From JACKOB01 sp024234575 (lineage in GTDB: Bacteria > Pseudomonadota > Gammaproteobacteria > Pseudomonadales > Oleiphilaceae): a stretch of DNA of 64,000 nucleotides. Below are positions 54,626 through 63,885 of this stretch, piece after piece. A program made the position numbers and the translations under genes. Below the pieces are notes generated by a model. The model had not been told where the DNA came from and did not search any database. It saw only the letters and a list, made by a program, of their open reading frames with translations. Within the stretch, counting starts at the first letter, position 1, and each line of letters opens with the position of its first letter. Location: assembly GCA_051208035.1 (NCBI GenBank), contig JBPJFZ010000003.1:1-64000 (forward strand). The letters are read 5' to 3'.

Positions 54626-55753
54626 ATGGATTGTCGTTATTATAGTGCGGGCCAATGTGTGTCCTGTCGCCAGTTACCAATACCTTATGCGCAACAGTTA
54701 GCGGACAAACAGCAACGGTTGGAAACTTTGTTGCAGCCATTTGGCCTAAAAACATTGCTTGCGCCGGCAACAGGTGCTTTGTCCGGGTTTCGTAATAAAG
54801 CGAAGATGGTTGTGCAGGGAAGTGCAGAATCACCTGTGCTTGGCATTGTGAATCAGCAAAAGCAGGCTATTGACCTTTCTGATTGCCCGCTATATCCAGA
54901 ATCCTTCAGCGGGGCATTTTCTCTTATTCGCTCATTTATCACGCAGGTAGGGATGCAGCCTTATGATATTGCTGCCCGGTGCGGTGAGCTGAAATACGTG
55001 CTGCTAAGCCATAGTGATTATAGCGGCAGGTGGATGCTGCGCTTTGTGTTGCGATCACAAAAACATGTTGCCTCGCTGCGCAAACACTTGCCATCCTTTA
55101 TGCAGGCATGGCCAGAGTTGCAGGTGGTTTCGGTAAACTTACAGCCTATCCCCCAGGCAGTTTTGGAAGGCGATACGGAAATAATGTTAACGGATGAAAC
55201 CATGCTGGCAGAAAAACTAAACGACGTTGTTTTGTATACGCAGCCGCAAAGTTTTTTCCAGACTAATAATGGTGTTGCAGCGCAGCTTTATCAGGCCGCA
55301 AGAGAATGGACTGCACCTTTGGATATTGATAGCTGTTGGGATCTTTTCTGTGGTGTGGGTGGGTTTGCTTTGCATCTCGCCAACCAGCAAACGAAAGTGA
55401 CCGGCATAGAAATTTCTGCATCAGCGATAGCCTGTGCCGGCAGGGCCGCCAAAGAAGCCGGTTTAAAGGATTTTAATTTTCAGGCTCTCGATAGCGACGC
55501 CTTTGCCAGTGCGCAAGCAGAGCCTCCCGCCTTAATGGTTGTCAACCCGCCACGGCGTGGTCTGGGCAAGGATCTGTGCGAAAGCATTGCCCAGCTTCAG
55601 CCCCAATGGTTGTTATATTCCAGCTGTAATCCGGATTCGTTGGTGGCAGATATTGGGCTGCTGGCTGATTACCAACTTGAGAAAGCACAGTTGTTTGACA
55701 TGTTCCCACATACCCATCATGCCGAAGTGTTAACGATGCTGCGCCGTCGCTAG
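54626..55753 (+). CDS. rlmC: 23S rRNA (uracil(747)-C(5))-methyltransferase RlmC
   Basis: SAM-dependent RNA methyltransferase. N-terminal Fe-S cysteines are C3, C11, C14 in MDCRYYSAGQCVSC with a later Cys (DCPLYPESF); SAM motif DLFCGVGGFALHLA; catalytic Cys in LLYSSCNPDSL. It lacks the TRAM domain of RlmD, which fits RlmC. 375 residues. It overlaps the next convergent gene by 4 bases. Confidence 0.95.
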   Translation: MDCRYYSAGQCVSCRQLPIPYAQQLADKQQRLETLLQPFGLKTLLAPATGALSGFRNKAKMVVQGSAESPVLGIVNQQKQAIDLSDCPLYPESFSGAFSLIRSFITQVGMQPYDIAARCGELKYVLLSHSDYSGRWMLRFVLRSQKHVASLRKHLPSFMQAWPELQVVSVNLQPIPQAVLEGDTEIMLTDETMLAEKLNDVVLYTQPQSFFQTNNGVAAQLYQAAREWTAPLDIDSCWDLFCGVGGFALHLANQQTKVTGIEISASAIACAGRAAKEAGLKDFNFQALDSDAFASAQAEPPALMVVNPPRRGLGKDLCESIAQLQPQWLLYSSCNPDSLVADIGLLADYQLEKAQLFDMFPHTHHAEVLTMLRRR

Positions 55754-56556
55754 TTCTGCTTTGGTTGCAGGTAGGGCTTCAATAACTCTTGATAGGATGC
55801 GTGATCATGGTTCGCTGTGTTTAGTTGGTTGAACTGCTGAAACAGCGCCTTTCTGTTCTTAGGAAAAACCGTATACAGTCCAACGGGGTCATCAGGCAGC
55901 GGTATCATACGAATTCCATCAGCGACACCTATTTCTCGGGCCTCATACTGCAATGTCAGCATGGTCGGGTTATAAACAGCGTCAGCCCTTTCTGCCACGA
56001 TTAATCTCAGCATGGTCCTAAAAATATTGCTATCGCCAACAATGTAACGAATGTCGAGGGAAGGATCGCGCATAAAGGGTGATAGGTAACCACCTTTGGT
56101 AAAGATGATTTTCGTGCCATGCAGGTCAGCGTGTTTCGTGACGGCGGTGAGGTGGCTATTAGCCAGCACTGCTATCCCTGATTGCATAAAAGTGATTGGT
56201 GTTTCAGGGTAAAGGTATGTTGCTTCACGCTCAGGCGTTTTGGCAAGTGTTAACGCCGCATCAATTTTATTCGTATCAAGCAGGTGGATTAGTCGTGAAA
56301 AAGGCACCATTTGCCAGGTGATTTTGACGCCGAGTTTGGGTGCAATATCCTGAGTCATATAATCTATGGCAGCACCTGCAGGCTCTTGTTGTTCGTTGAT
56401 AAATGCATGGGGCGCTAACTGAAAAAAGCCAACGAGCATTTCTGGCTTTGGCGAGGCCTCATCAGCGAGAATTGTTCTGCAAAATAGCTGTAGAATAAAG
56501 AAAATTACCAGTTTAGTTGAATGTTGGCTGCGGGGATATTCTCTTTTATTAGACAT
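55750..56556 (-). CDS. Periplasmic solute-binding protein, family 3 (orphan)
   Basis: Start probably ATG 56556 (MSNKREY). Signal peptide ends near CRTILADE. Fold motifs: FFQLAPHAFINEQQEPAGAAIDYM, VPFSRLIHLLDTNKIDAALTLAKTPERE, GTKIIFTKGGYLSPF. 268 residues. No transporter genes adjacent; the fourth such orphan in the window. Confidence 0.82.
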   Translation of the reverse strand: MSNKREYPRSQHSTKLVIFFILQLFCRTILADEASPKPEMLVGFFQLAPHAFINEQQEPAGAAIDYMTQDIAPKLGVKITWQMVPFSRLIHLLDTNKIDAALTLAKTPEREATYLYPETPITFMQSGIAVLANSHLTAVTKHADLHGTKIIFTKGGYLSPFMRDPSLDIRYIVGDSNIFRTMLRLIVAERADAVYNPTMLTLQYEAREIGVADGIRMIPLPDDPVGLYTVFPKNRKALFQQFNQLNTANHDHASYQELLKPYLQPKQN

Positions 56557-56699
56557 GTGTATTTGCAATGCTATCACCAGAAAAGTTATTACTATTACTT
56601 TTGGGTACGTAAAAATTATAGTCGTACTTTACCAGGGTATCGCATTTAATTTTTTGAACAGGTGTGCTGCATCTGTAACGCCCTACCATAGAGGCAGTC

Positions 56700-57413
56700 A
56701 TGAAAAATAGAGAAACCATATTAATTACAGGTGCAGGACAGCGGGTTGGCAAATACCTGGCTGAGCAGTTTTTGGCTTTAGGGTATCGGGTAATTATTTC
56801 TTATCGTACTGACCGCACAGAGGTTAAATTATTGCAGGAAAAAGGCGCTATCGCCTTGCAGGCAGATTTTTCATCACAGCAAGGTGTGATGGATTTTATC
56901 ACCAGCGTCCGCAAGAATACGGACAGTTTACGAGCCATCATACATAACGCCTCTACCTGGTCCAAAGACAAAACAGTTATTGATAATCCGCTGCATTTTA
57001 ATGAGTTGGTAAACGTGCATATGTTTGCACCGTATTGGATAAATTACCATTGTCGTGATCTGCTCGAAGTGGGGGATGGGCTGCGGGATATCATATCACT
57101 GACGGACTTTACAATTCGCAAAGGGTCGGATAAGCATATAGCGTATTTAGCAACAAAGTCGGCGTTAGAGAGTATGACTTTATCTTTTGCCAAATCGTTT
57201 GCCCCGCAAATAAAGGTCAATGCAATTGCCCCGGCACTGATCATGTTTAACGAGGGGGACGACGACGCTTACAGGCATGACCGGCTAAAACGTTCGGCCC
57301 TGCAAATTGAGCCGGGGGCAAAAGTTGTTTTCGAAGCCGTGTCCTATTTAATGCATAGCAGCTATACCACTGGGGTGATTTTGCCATTGGATGGTGGCAG
57401 GCATCTCGTATGA
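56700..57413 (+). CDS. folM: Dihydromonapterin reductase FolM
   Basis: Short-chain dehydrogenase that reduces dihydromonapterin (and dihydrofolate) with NADPH. TGAGQRVGKYLA (TGxxxRxG NADP motif), HNASTWSKD, catalytic YLATKSALESM and the C-terminal LPLDGGRHL are FolM features. 237 residues, normal. Monocistronic. Confidence 0.92.
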   Translation: MKNRETILITGAGQRVGKYLAEQFLALGYRVIISYRTDRTEVKLLQEKGAIALQADFSSQQGVMDFITSVRKNTDSLRAIIHNASTWSKDKTVIDNPLHFNELVNVHMFAPYWINYHCRDLLEVGDGLRDIISLTDFTIRKGSDKHIAYLATKSALESMTLSFAKSFAPQIKVNAIAPALIMFNEGDDDAYRHDRLKRSALQIEPGAKVVFEAVSYLMHSSYTTGVILPLDGGRHLV

Positions 57414-57439
57414 ACAACGATAACCAGAGGTTTCTCGGG

Positions 57440-57778
57440 CTATTTCTTTGGTTTAAACCCGGCGGGTTTGGTCTTAATCCAGCTTACAAAACTGGCTATT
57501 TCTGGCACTGTCATTAAAGCATCGACTGTGCGATAGCTCTGCATGATTTGCTTCTCGCCCAATATTTTGTGGATACAGTCGTGACAGGGGCGGCAGAGCC
57601 ATAATACGTGCGTGATTTTCTCTTCTTTAGATATATGTTTTCGCACATAGGCTTTGTTGTGCAACGACTTGGGAATTGCATGATGTTTGGTTAGTAATAC
57701 ATCTTCGCGATGGCAAAGCTCACAATAACCAGGGTTAACGGGTAGTCTAAGTGGCAGTTGGGGTTGATGGTCGTGCAT
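57440..57778 (-). CDS. HNH-type zinc-binding protein
   Basis: 112 residues: CELC, then TKHHAIPKSLHN, then CRPCHDCIHKIL, i.e. a CxxC...HH...N/H...CxxCH arrangement of small HNH proteins. Nuclease activity is inferred only; many such stand-alone proteins are uncharacterised. Convergent with folM, 26 bases apart. Confidence 0.78.
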   Translation of the reverse strand: MHDHQPQLPLRLPVNPGYCELCHREDVLLTKHHAIPKSLHNKAYVRKHISKEEKITHVLWLCRPCHDCIHKILGEKQIMQSYRTVDALMTVPEIASFVSWIKTKPAGFKPKK

Positions 57779-58020
57779 GTGTCTGGGTCATTTGTGGTCA
57801 GCGGCATGATGAGTATACCAAACAATTGGGGTGAGTTCTGTGAGATGGTTAATCGCGCCGAAATAACTTATTGATGAGTAAAGAAAAAAACATCCTTGTC
57901 TTGTGACGTCCGGCCTTACTAAAAGAGAGTGCTGCTTCCTTGAGTAGCTGAGTGTGCAGACTTTCCTTCTTTGTTTTTGTCGTAACACCCGCTTCTGGTC
58001 GTCAGAAGCAGGCGGCATTG
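57779..58020. other. Intergenic region with an unexplained hairpin
   Basis: No convincing gene; a 76-codon minus-strand frame here lacks a ribosome-binding site and family match. Contains GCTTCTG-GTCGT-CAGAAGC, a 7-bp inverted repeat at 57991-58009 without a T-run. Confidence 0.4.
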
Positions 58021-58194
58021 CTATTGCCAGTCAAAATCTATCTGAAACCTCAGTGCATAGACCTGGCTGGCACTTATCGAGGGGCGTTAGTTCGCAAAAT
58101 ACATGTCGTTAAAGTAGCTTTCCAGGTCTTTCATTAGCGCATTGTCATAAGCATTGGTTAAGGTGAATAAGACTTTTCCGGTTGATAATTTCAT
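58021..58194 (-). pseudogene. Possible outer-membrane protein remnant with in-frame stop
   Basis: A 35-codon minus-strand frame starts at ATG 58194 with GGAGA 6 bases upstream and ends in TAA at 58087-58089. In the same frame the sequence continues as ISASQVYALRFQIDFDWQ and stops at 58021. That tail has the alternating, aromatic-ended look of a porin's last beta strand. I read this as the decayed end pieces of a barrel-protein gene, with a deletion or stop in between; chance is possible. Confidence 0.35.
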
Positions 58195-58636
58195 CGTGTT
58201 TCTCCAACGTTCATCGTAGATAAAATGACTTAAGGTTTTGTCTGAGTACGTTGGTGTCGGAGACGTATCACAATCAGGAGTCAGGTCCCGCACCTTCAGT
58301 ATCGGACAAGTTAGTATTTGCATAGGGCGTGCCAGACCTGTCCAGGTTTTGGGGGTAATTTAAAATAATTAATTATAACAATGGGTTATGTGGTATTTTT
58401 ATTGTGTTTATACTTTCGGGTGCTTATAAGCAGATACCTGCTGGTGCGCAGATTAAGTGCTTGACGCAGGTCATTGCCTGTTAACTGTGCGTTTTTTATC
58501 ATCACGCTTCGAGATATATCTTTGTCGCACTACTGAACAATGCTTCTATCAGATCCAATCATTGCAAGAACGATATGCAGCCAACGGGTTGTGACTGGTC
58601 ACACAGGTGATCGTTGAAAGTTAAATCAAGGAAATT
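58195..58636. other. Intergenic region upstream of a solute-binding gene
   Basis: No gene seen. A 14-bp palindrome TGTGACTGGTCACA at 58590-58603 lies 34 bases before the next start and is a candidate operator. It is not a CRP site as its half-site spacing is 4, not 6. Confidence 0.4.
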
Positions 58637-59404
58637 ATGATGAATTGTCAGTGGGGTAGCTGGCTGGCTGGTTTTTTTGGAGCGCTCTTATCGACAGCTT
58701 CTCTGGCTATGGAGTTTCATAACGAAACACTGAAGATCGGTTATGGTACTTCTGGTGGTGAGCCTTATGAGATTCTAAATGATAGGGGCGAGCTCATTTC
58801 TGGTATCAACTATGATCTGGGTAAAAAAATTTCCCGAGAGTTGGGGAAAACTCCTTTCTTCTACCCCATGCCTGTGCTGCGCGCTGACGCTATGCTGAGC
58901 AGTGGCACTGTCGAAATTTTGTGTCTTTATAACCCAGCGTTTTTAGCCTCACCTGAAGAGTATTATTGGAGTGATTCTTTCTTCAAGCAGACAGAGGTGT
59001 TTATTGTTCCTGCCCCGGTGCAGCTTAACTCGCGAGACCAGTTAAGTGGATTATCTGTCGGTACGCACCTCGGATATCACTACCACCCCGAGACCATGAA
59101 GCTGTTTAGTGATGCACGGGCATCTCGCATTGATAGAGAAGACTCCGACACGCTCTATGATCTGCTGTCTTTAGGTCGCTTAGGGGCACTGATTGATACG
59201 AGAGTGGCATTTGACTACCGAATGAAAAAACATAAACAGCAGTCACAATTTGTACTAAAACAATCCGACCTTATTGATGCGGAGTATGATCTTTATTGTG
59301 CGCTGTCGCAAAAATCACTGTTGCCTTTAGACTCCCTTAATCAGGCGTTGCGTAAGCTGGTTGATGCCGGTGAGATCGCTTCGGTCTTTGACCGTTATCG
59401 GTGA
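58637..59404 (+). CDS. Periplasmic solute-binding protein, family 3 (orphan)
   Basis: 255 residues, AAGGAA upstream; signal peptide ends near STASLAME. Motifs: IGYGTSGGEPYEI, ISGINYDLGKKISRELGK, YYWSDSFFKQTEVFIV, LSVGTHLGYHYHPE. Amino-acid-type binding fold, no transporter partners. The fifth family-3 protein in the window. Confidence 0.83.
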   Translation: MMNCQWGSWLAGFFGALLSTASLAMEFHNETLKIGYGTSGGEPYEILNDRGELISGINYDLGKKISRELGKTPFFYPMPVLRADAMLSSGTVEILCLYNPAFLASPEEYYWSDSFFKQTEVFIVPAPVQLNSRDQLSGLSVGTHLGYHYHPETMKLFSDARASRIDREDSDTLYDLLSLGRLGALIDTRVAFDYRMKKHKQQSQFVLKQSDLIDAEYDLYCALSQKSLLPLDSLNQALRKLVDAGEIASVFDRYR

Positions 59405-59496
59405 GGGATAAGCGTTAAGACCGCTATGTTGAGTTGAGGCTAAGTTTTTAACTGTTTTAACCGTTTTAACCCCGTATATTTTTCAGGAGTTTTACC

Positions 59497-60072
59497 ATGA
59501 AACCAGTCGCTTTAACCACGCGCGCCGGAATGATCGTTTTTAGCCTGTTCTTTTGCATGGGTACTTACGCCCAGCAAGACCAAGCAAAAGGGCCTGTGCC
59601 TTTTCACGTTTTCGATACGGATAAAAATGGCGTGATTACCAAAGATGAATTTCTTGCCATACAAAGTCAGCGGCATTCGATGGCTGACGGCAAGGGCATG
59701 AATTCACCTGTAGAGTTTGAATTTTTTGATACAGATGGAAACGGTAAAATTATTCCACCAGAGCTGATTGCCGGTCAGCAGATCTTAATCCACCGACATC
59801 AAAAGCAGGCTATGCAACATTCACAGAACGCAGATCACCAACCACCTGAATTTAAAGACCTTGACGCAAATGGTGATGGGGCGGTTGATCTGGCTGAGTT
59901 CACTCAATTTCATGAGCAGAAGAAGCATGCGATGCCTGAGGGCAAAATGCATGGCAGCAGCCCGGATTGGGCGAAGTTGTTTCGGTCAATAGACTCTGAT
60001 GAAAGTGGCTCTATTGACGATGCTGAATTTTCAGCTCATAGAGTTTCATGCATGGATAAAGTGCAGAAATAG
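59497..60072 (+). CDS. Periplasmic EF-hand calcium-binding protein
   Basis: 191 residues with a signal peptide (cleavage near GTYAQQD) and four EF-hand loops: DTDKNGVITKDE, DTDGNGKIIPPE, DANGDGAVDLAE and DSDESGSIDDAE. All four keep the DxDxxG pattern and the 12th-position Glu, so four Ca2+ sites are likely. His/Met/Lys-rich linkers join the pairs. It lies 92 bases after the solute-binding gene; a functional link is unknown. Confidence 0.9.
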   Translation: MKPVALTTRAGMIVFSLFFCMGTYAQQDQAKGPVPFHVFDTDKNGVITKDEFLAIQSQRHSMADGKGMNSPVEFEFFDTDGNGKIIPPELIAGQQILIHRHQKQAMQHSQNADHQPPEFKDLDANGDGAVDLAEFTQFHEQKKHAMPEGKMHGSSPDWAKLFRSIDSDESGSIDDAEFSAHRVSCMDKVQK

Positions 60073-60149
60073 AATATTTATGTGACCGTTCTTTTAACCG
60101 TGCCTCACCGTTCCAAGGTGCTTTCTTAAGGAAAGGTGAGGCAGATATT

Positions 60150-60821
60150 TTATCTAGCAGAACGTCGGCTTAAGATGATAAGGCCCAAACCCATGAGTGC
60201 GAGGCTTGAAGGCAGAGGTACATTTATCGCGATATCACTGCCGATAGTGAGATTATCTAAAGCAAAATAACCATTCTGGCTGGTGGTGCTTACCCCGTTG
60301 TCTTTGCCAAGATGAATCGATGCGATCTTCAAATCGGATGTAATGCCGAAAAAGTCAAAATTGAATCCGCTGGTGGTATCCAGAGCAAAATTTTCAGTAC
60401 TGCCATCACCATATGTGATAAAAGCTGAATAAAATTCTGTACTTGGGCTAAATAGGGGTTTTCCATTTAAGAAATCAAAGCCTGCGCCATAAACACCTTG
60501 CCCGGTAACAAAGTTTGACTCGGTGAAGTCAAGTAAAAAAGATCCGTTACATCCGGCGCAGTAATATTTATTGCCGGAAGTGGTGACGATGTTGAGATTA
60601 TTAAACCCAGTAGAAGTGTAGCGAGTTTCATTAATTACCGCCGTCATCTGCGCATCGTTCTGAAAGTTTGCATACCCCGTTTCATAAGTGTCTGTGCGCA
60701 GACTGACTAATGAATCTTCGAATAAAGTACGGTCACTATAAATAACGGTCGCAATTGACTGTGAGCCATAGCTTAAAAGTGCTGTCGCGCTTAACAATAT
60801 AGTGAGTAGCTTGTTGTTCAA
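60150..60821 (-). CDS. PEP-CTERM-type sorted exported protein
   Basis: 223 residues: N-terminal signal (cleavage near SQSIA), a beta-rich body with a conserved-looking CAGC, and a C-terminal tail VPLPSSLALMGLGLIILSRR, which is the PEP-CTERM motif (VPxP + hydrophobic helix + Arg) recognised by an exosortase. The body resembles small exported lectin-like/glycan-binding proteins but no family is firm. No exosortase gene is in the window. Confidence 0.8.
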   Translation of the reverse strand: MNNKLLTILLSATALLSYGSQSIATVIYSDRTLFEDSLVSLRTDTYETGYANFQNDAQMTAVINETRYTSTGFNNLNIVTTSGNKYYCAGCNGSFLLDFTESNFVTGQGVYGAGFDFLNGKPLFSPSTEFYSAFITYGDGSTENFALDTTSGFNFDFFGITSDLKIASIHLGKDNGVSTTSQNGYFALDNLTIGSDIAINVPLPSSLALMGLGLIILSRRSAR

Positions 60822-61054
60822 GGTTTTTTCTCCAGTATTTTTATTATCTGCGTTGCTACAAGCTAGCTGCTTGTTTCAAAAAAACAGAATGGAAAGCATC
60901 CCGAATCGTAGCAGAATTAATACAAGGCGTCACAGTGTAAAGTTTGCCCAAAATCACGCTTTTAGTTTTTACTTTTCTAACGAGCGGGTTTGCAATGGGC
61001 GGTATTTACTTTGTCTTTTCTGTGATGACTGGAGACACCTCTGCTTTCAACTGA

Positions 61055-61210
61055 CTAGGCACGAGACTTCACTCTTTCAACCAGCACCATTTTCATAACC
61101 TTACCGCGAAACATCATATCCAGCTTTGTGTGCACATCGAGAATACTGCCGCCTTCGATACGAAATCTGAAACGCGTGCCTTTTTGGGTAAATGCGTTAA
61201 CTCGATACAT
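61055..61210 (-). CDS. Small basic protein, unknown function
   Basis: 51 residues from ATG 61210, with AGGAGAT 6 bases upstream: a strong ribosome-binding site. Sequence is basic and beta-like (FTQKGTRFRFRIEGGSI). The longer open frame upstream lacks support. No family recognised. Confidence 0.6.
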   Translation of the reverse strand: MYRVNAFTQKGTRFRFRIEGGSILDVHTKLDMMFRGKVMKMVLVERVKSRA

Positions 61211-61427
61211 TATCAATCTCCTGCTGTGTTTGTGTATGATTGATAGATTAATGATTAAAGCGACTAATGGTGTCGCCATTTTTTCGTGATGGATAAATTT
61301 GATCGAAATAACAGCGTTTTTTTGTGTTAAAGAGTAATACGCATACAAAAACTAACGAAGGCGATAGGGTTTCAGCGAGTGGGAATTCTTTGACTATAGT
61401 TAAGTGACTGAGAAAGGAACTGAAGCT

Positions 61428-62507
61428 ATGAGCCCTTGGATACACCGCGCGGTACAGGCCATCAATGCAGACTTTAATCGCTCTGCCGATACACACCTGA
61501 TTAAACTGGATATACCGGGTTGTCCTGATGTCGATTTGTATTTGAAAGATGAGTCGACCCACCCAACAGGAAGCTTAAAGCATCGATTAGCTCGCTCGTT
61601 GTTTTTATATGGCCTGTGCAATGGCTGGATTCATGAAGGAACCACAATCATCGAGTCATCTTCTGGCAGTACCGCTGTCTCTGAGGCATATTTTGCCCGT
61701 TTACTGCGATTGCCGTTTATTGCCGTCATACCTAAGGGGACTTCACCGAAGAAAATCTCAGCCATTGAGTTTTATGGCGGGCGTTGCCATTTTGTTGAGC
61801 CGACGGAAATTTACGAAGAGTCTCGTCGTTTAGCAAGCGAGCTTAACGGCCACTACATGGATCAGTTTACCTTTGCCGAGCGCGCTACTGACTGGCGTGG
61901 TAACAATAATATTGCCGAGTCAATGTTCGAACAGTTGGCAAAAGAACAGCACCCGGACCCTTCCTGGGTGGTAATGAGCGCAGGTACTGGCGGCACAACT
62001 GCCACTATTGGACGCTATATTCGTTACGGTTGCCACCATACCAAGCTATGTTTGGCTGACCCGGAAAACTCGGTATTCGCCGCATTTTTCGAGAATCGAA
62101 ATCCAGATGTTAAGGTTAGGTGTTCATCCCGCATAGAAGGCATTGGTCGCCCCAGGGTCGAACCCTCGTTTAAGCCAGACGTTATTGATAGAGCAATAGT
62201 GGTGAAAGACGCGGCGACTATTGCGGCTATGCGTGTGTTAGAAAAACTGATGAATCGAAAATGTGGTGGCTCGACGGGTACCAATCTTATCGCCACTTGG
62301 CAGATCATGTCGGAAATGCAACAACGCGGTGAGGCCGGCTCTGTTGTAACACTGATTTGCGATGCAGGGGATCGTTATCTGGAAACCTACTATGATGATG
62401 CCTGGGTAGCAAAACAGGGACTTGATTTAAAAGAGCCGGAGGCTGCCATCGAAGCCTTTATTGCAAAAGGCTCGCCGTTGCCATCTTGTTTACTGGCTGT
62501 GAGCTGA
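61428..62507 (+). CDS. PLP-dependent cysteine synthase-family enzyme (Cds1-like)
   Basis: Start ATG 61428 (AAGGAACT upstream). About 359 residues of fold type II PLP protein: PLP-binding Lys in PTGSLKHRLA, phosphate-binding SSSGSTAVSEA, SAGTGGTTATIGRYI and CDAGDRYLETYYDD. The block LKDESTHPTGSLKHR fits the L-cysteine desulfhydrase (Cds1)-like branch rather than CysK/CysM, which would produce H2S, pyruvate and ammonia. Substrate is inferred. Confidence 0.83.
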   Translation: MSPWIHRAVQAINADFNRSADTHLIKLDIPGCPDVDLYLKDESTHPTGSLKHRLARSLFLYGLCNGWIHEGTTIIESSSGSTAVSEAYFARLLRLPFIAVIPKGTSPKKISAIEFYGGRCHFVEPTEIYEESRRLASELNGHYMDQFTFAERATDWRGNNNIAESMFEQLAKEQHPDPSWVVMSAGTGGTTATIGRYIRYGCHHTKLCLADPENSVFAAFFENRNPDVKVRCSSRIEGIGRPRVEPSFKPDVIDRAIVVKDAATIAAMRVLEKLMNRKCGGSTGTNLIATWQIMSEMQQRGEAGSVVTLICDAGDRYLETYYDDAWVAKQGLDLKEPEAAIEAFIAKGSPLPSCLLAVS

Positions 62508-62569
62508 CGGTAAGACTTGCGGAAGTGCTTTGTGTCGTGGCGGGTTGAGTATTAACCCAATAAGGGTGT

Positions 62570-62600
62570 TGCTAGCCATATTTTTAAAAAATCGCTAGCA
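62570..62600. terminator. Inverted repeat between convergent genes
   Basis: TGCTAGC / GCTAGCA with a 17-base AT-rich spacer, between the cysteine-synthase-like gene (+) and nhaD (-). Another small stem GGGTT/AACCC lies just left at 62542-62558. Either could terminate transcription; no T-run of the usual kind is seen. Confidence 0.4.
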
Positions 62601-62631
62601 CGGCTCAACGGGTTAGCGGTTATTCGTTCTT

Positions 62632-63885
62632 TTATGCTGCTGCCAGCAGCAACGAGCTGAAATAAAACACTGCCACATAACCGATCGTATAGGAGGCCAA
62701 AAGATATAGGCCGTAGCGAAGGTAACTACCAAAAGTAAGCCCTTCGATTTTGCTCATGGCAACAATACCGGCTGCAGAACCGATAATCAGCAGCGAACCA
62801 CCGACACCTACCGCATAAGTCAGTCCAAGCCAGGCGGGGGAAGACATGCTAATGCCTGCTTTGAGTAAGGCTGCCGTTAGGGGCACGTTATCAATTGTGG
62901 CAGACAGCATGCCCATTAAATAGTTCGCAGCAATGGGCGGTAATACTTCGTAGATGGATACCAGACTATCAAGTACGTGGATTTCTTTTAACATGCCTAC
63001 CAGCAGCAGTATGCCTAAGAAGAACAGTAGTGTTTCAAATTCGATAACACGAATATATTCCAGTATTGAGTCTTCATCCTGATCTTCATTGAAATACCTG
63101 GCAGTTAAGAACATTAGTGACATGCCAAACAAAAAAGTCAGTACGGGCGGGATCTGGTAAATAGCGTTACCAAAAATGGTCGCCATGATTGTGCCGAGAA
63201 AAATACCGGCAATGCATATATCGACTCTGCGCACTTCGGTGATATGCCGCTTTATGTGCACGGTTTCATTCATGCCCAAAGAAAGCATGGCGGCAAGTAA
63301 TAGCACCGCCGTAAGAGATGGGATTGCCAAGGTTAATAAGTCGGTAATACTGACCTTGCCCGCCAGAAATATCATCAGCGTTGTGACGTCGCCCGTAATG
63401 AGAGCAACGCCACCTGAGTTAACGGCAAATACTACCAGTGTTGCGAATCGAAGCGTTTTTTTCGGACTGAGGTTTAAAGATAGTATCAGGGTGACGGAAA
63501 CCAGTGTGGCGGTGATATTATCTGCCAGTGATGAAAAGATGAAACAGAATACGGCAGTAAGAAACAGTAGTGCTTTTTCACTGATTTGTTTTGGCAGAAA
63601 GAAGTAAATAAGGTTTTCGATCATGCCCTTTTTATTCAAATAGGCAACAAAGGTCATCGCTGCGACGAGGAATAGCCAAAGCCCCGCAATTTCGGCGATG
63701 TTTTCTCCCAGCCCGTTAATGACTTGTTGATGCTCGGCACCGTCGGGATGAAAAATAAACAGTAGCATCCAGGCCAGCGTACCCAGGAATAATGTGATCT
63801 TTGCTTTATTAATGTGGATAATGTCTTCAAGTACTACGCCCAGAAGCGCCAGAATTGCCAGGCAGATCAAAAAAATATTTAGCAT
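62632..63885 (-). CDS. nhaD: Na+/H+ antiporter NhaD
   Basis: 417-residue inner-membrane protein with about 12 helices. The conserved SSLADNITATLVSVTLILSL carries the Asp/Asn of the ion-transport site, and LAKALxx-type NSGGVALITGDVTTLMI and the ATIDNVPLTAA helix are NhaD/ArsB-superfamily features. It expels Na+ in exchange for protons, suiting a saline habitat. GGAG lies upstream of the ATG at 63885. Confidence 0.92.
   Translation of the reverse strand: MLNIFLICLAILALLGVVLEDIIHINKAKITLFLGTLAWMLLFIFHPDGAEHQQVINGLGENIAEIAGLWLFLVAAMTFVAYLNKKGMIENLIYFFLPKQISEKALLFLTAVFCFIFSSLADNITATLVSVTLILSLNLSPKKTLRFATLVVFAVNSGGVALITGDVTTLMIFLAGKVSITDLLTLAIPSLTAVLLLAAMLSLGMNETVHIKRHITEVRRVDICIAGIFLGTIMATIFGNAIYQIPPVLTFLFGMSLMFLTARYFNEDQDEDSILEYIRVIEFETLLFFLGILLLVGMLKEIHVLDSLVSIYEVLPPIAANYLMGMLSATIDNVPLTAALLKAGISMSSPAWLGLTYAVGVGGSLLIIGSAAGIVAMSKIEGLTFGSYLRYGLYLLASYTIGYVAVFYFSSLLLAAA

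Noticed and set aside
57788..58018. 76-codon minus-strand open frame
   Set aside because: No ribosome-binding site, no family pattern, lies across a hairpin.
58590..58603. CRP binding site
   Set aside because: TGTGA and TCACA are separated by 4 bases rather than 6.
61211..61348. Extended N-terminus of the small protein at 61055
   Set aside because: AGGAGAT directly before ATG 61210 fixes the shorter start.
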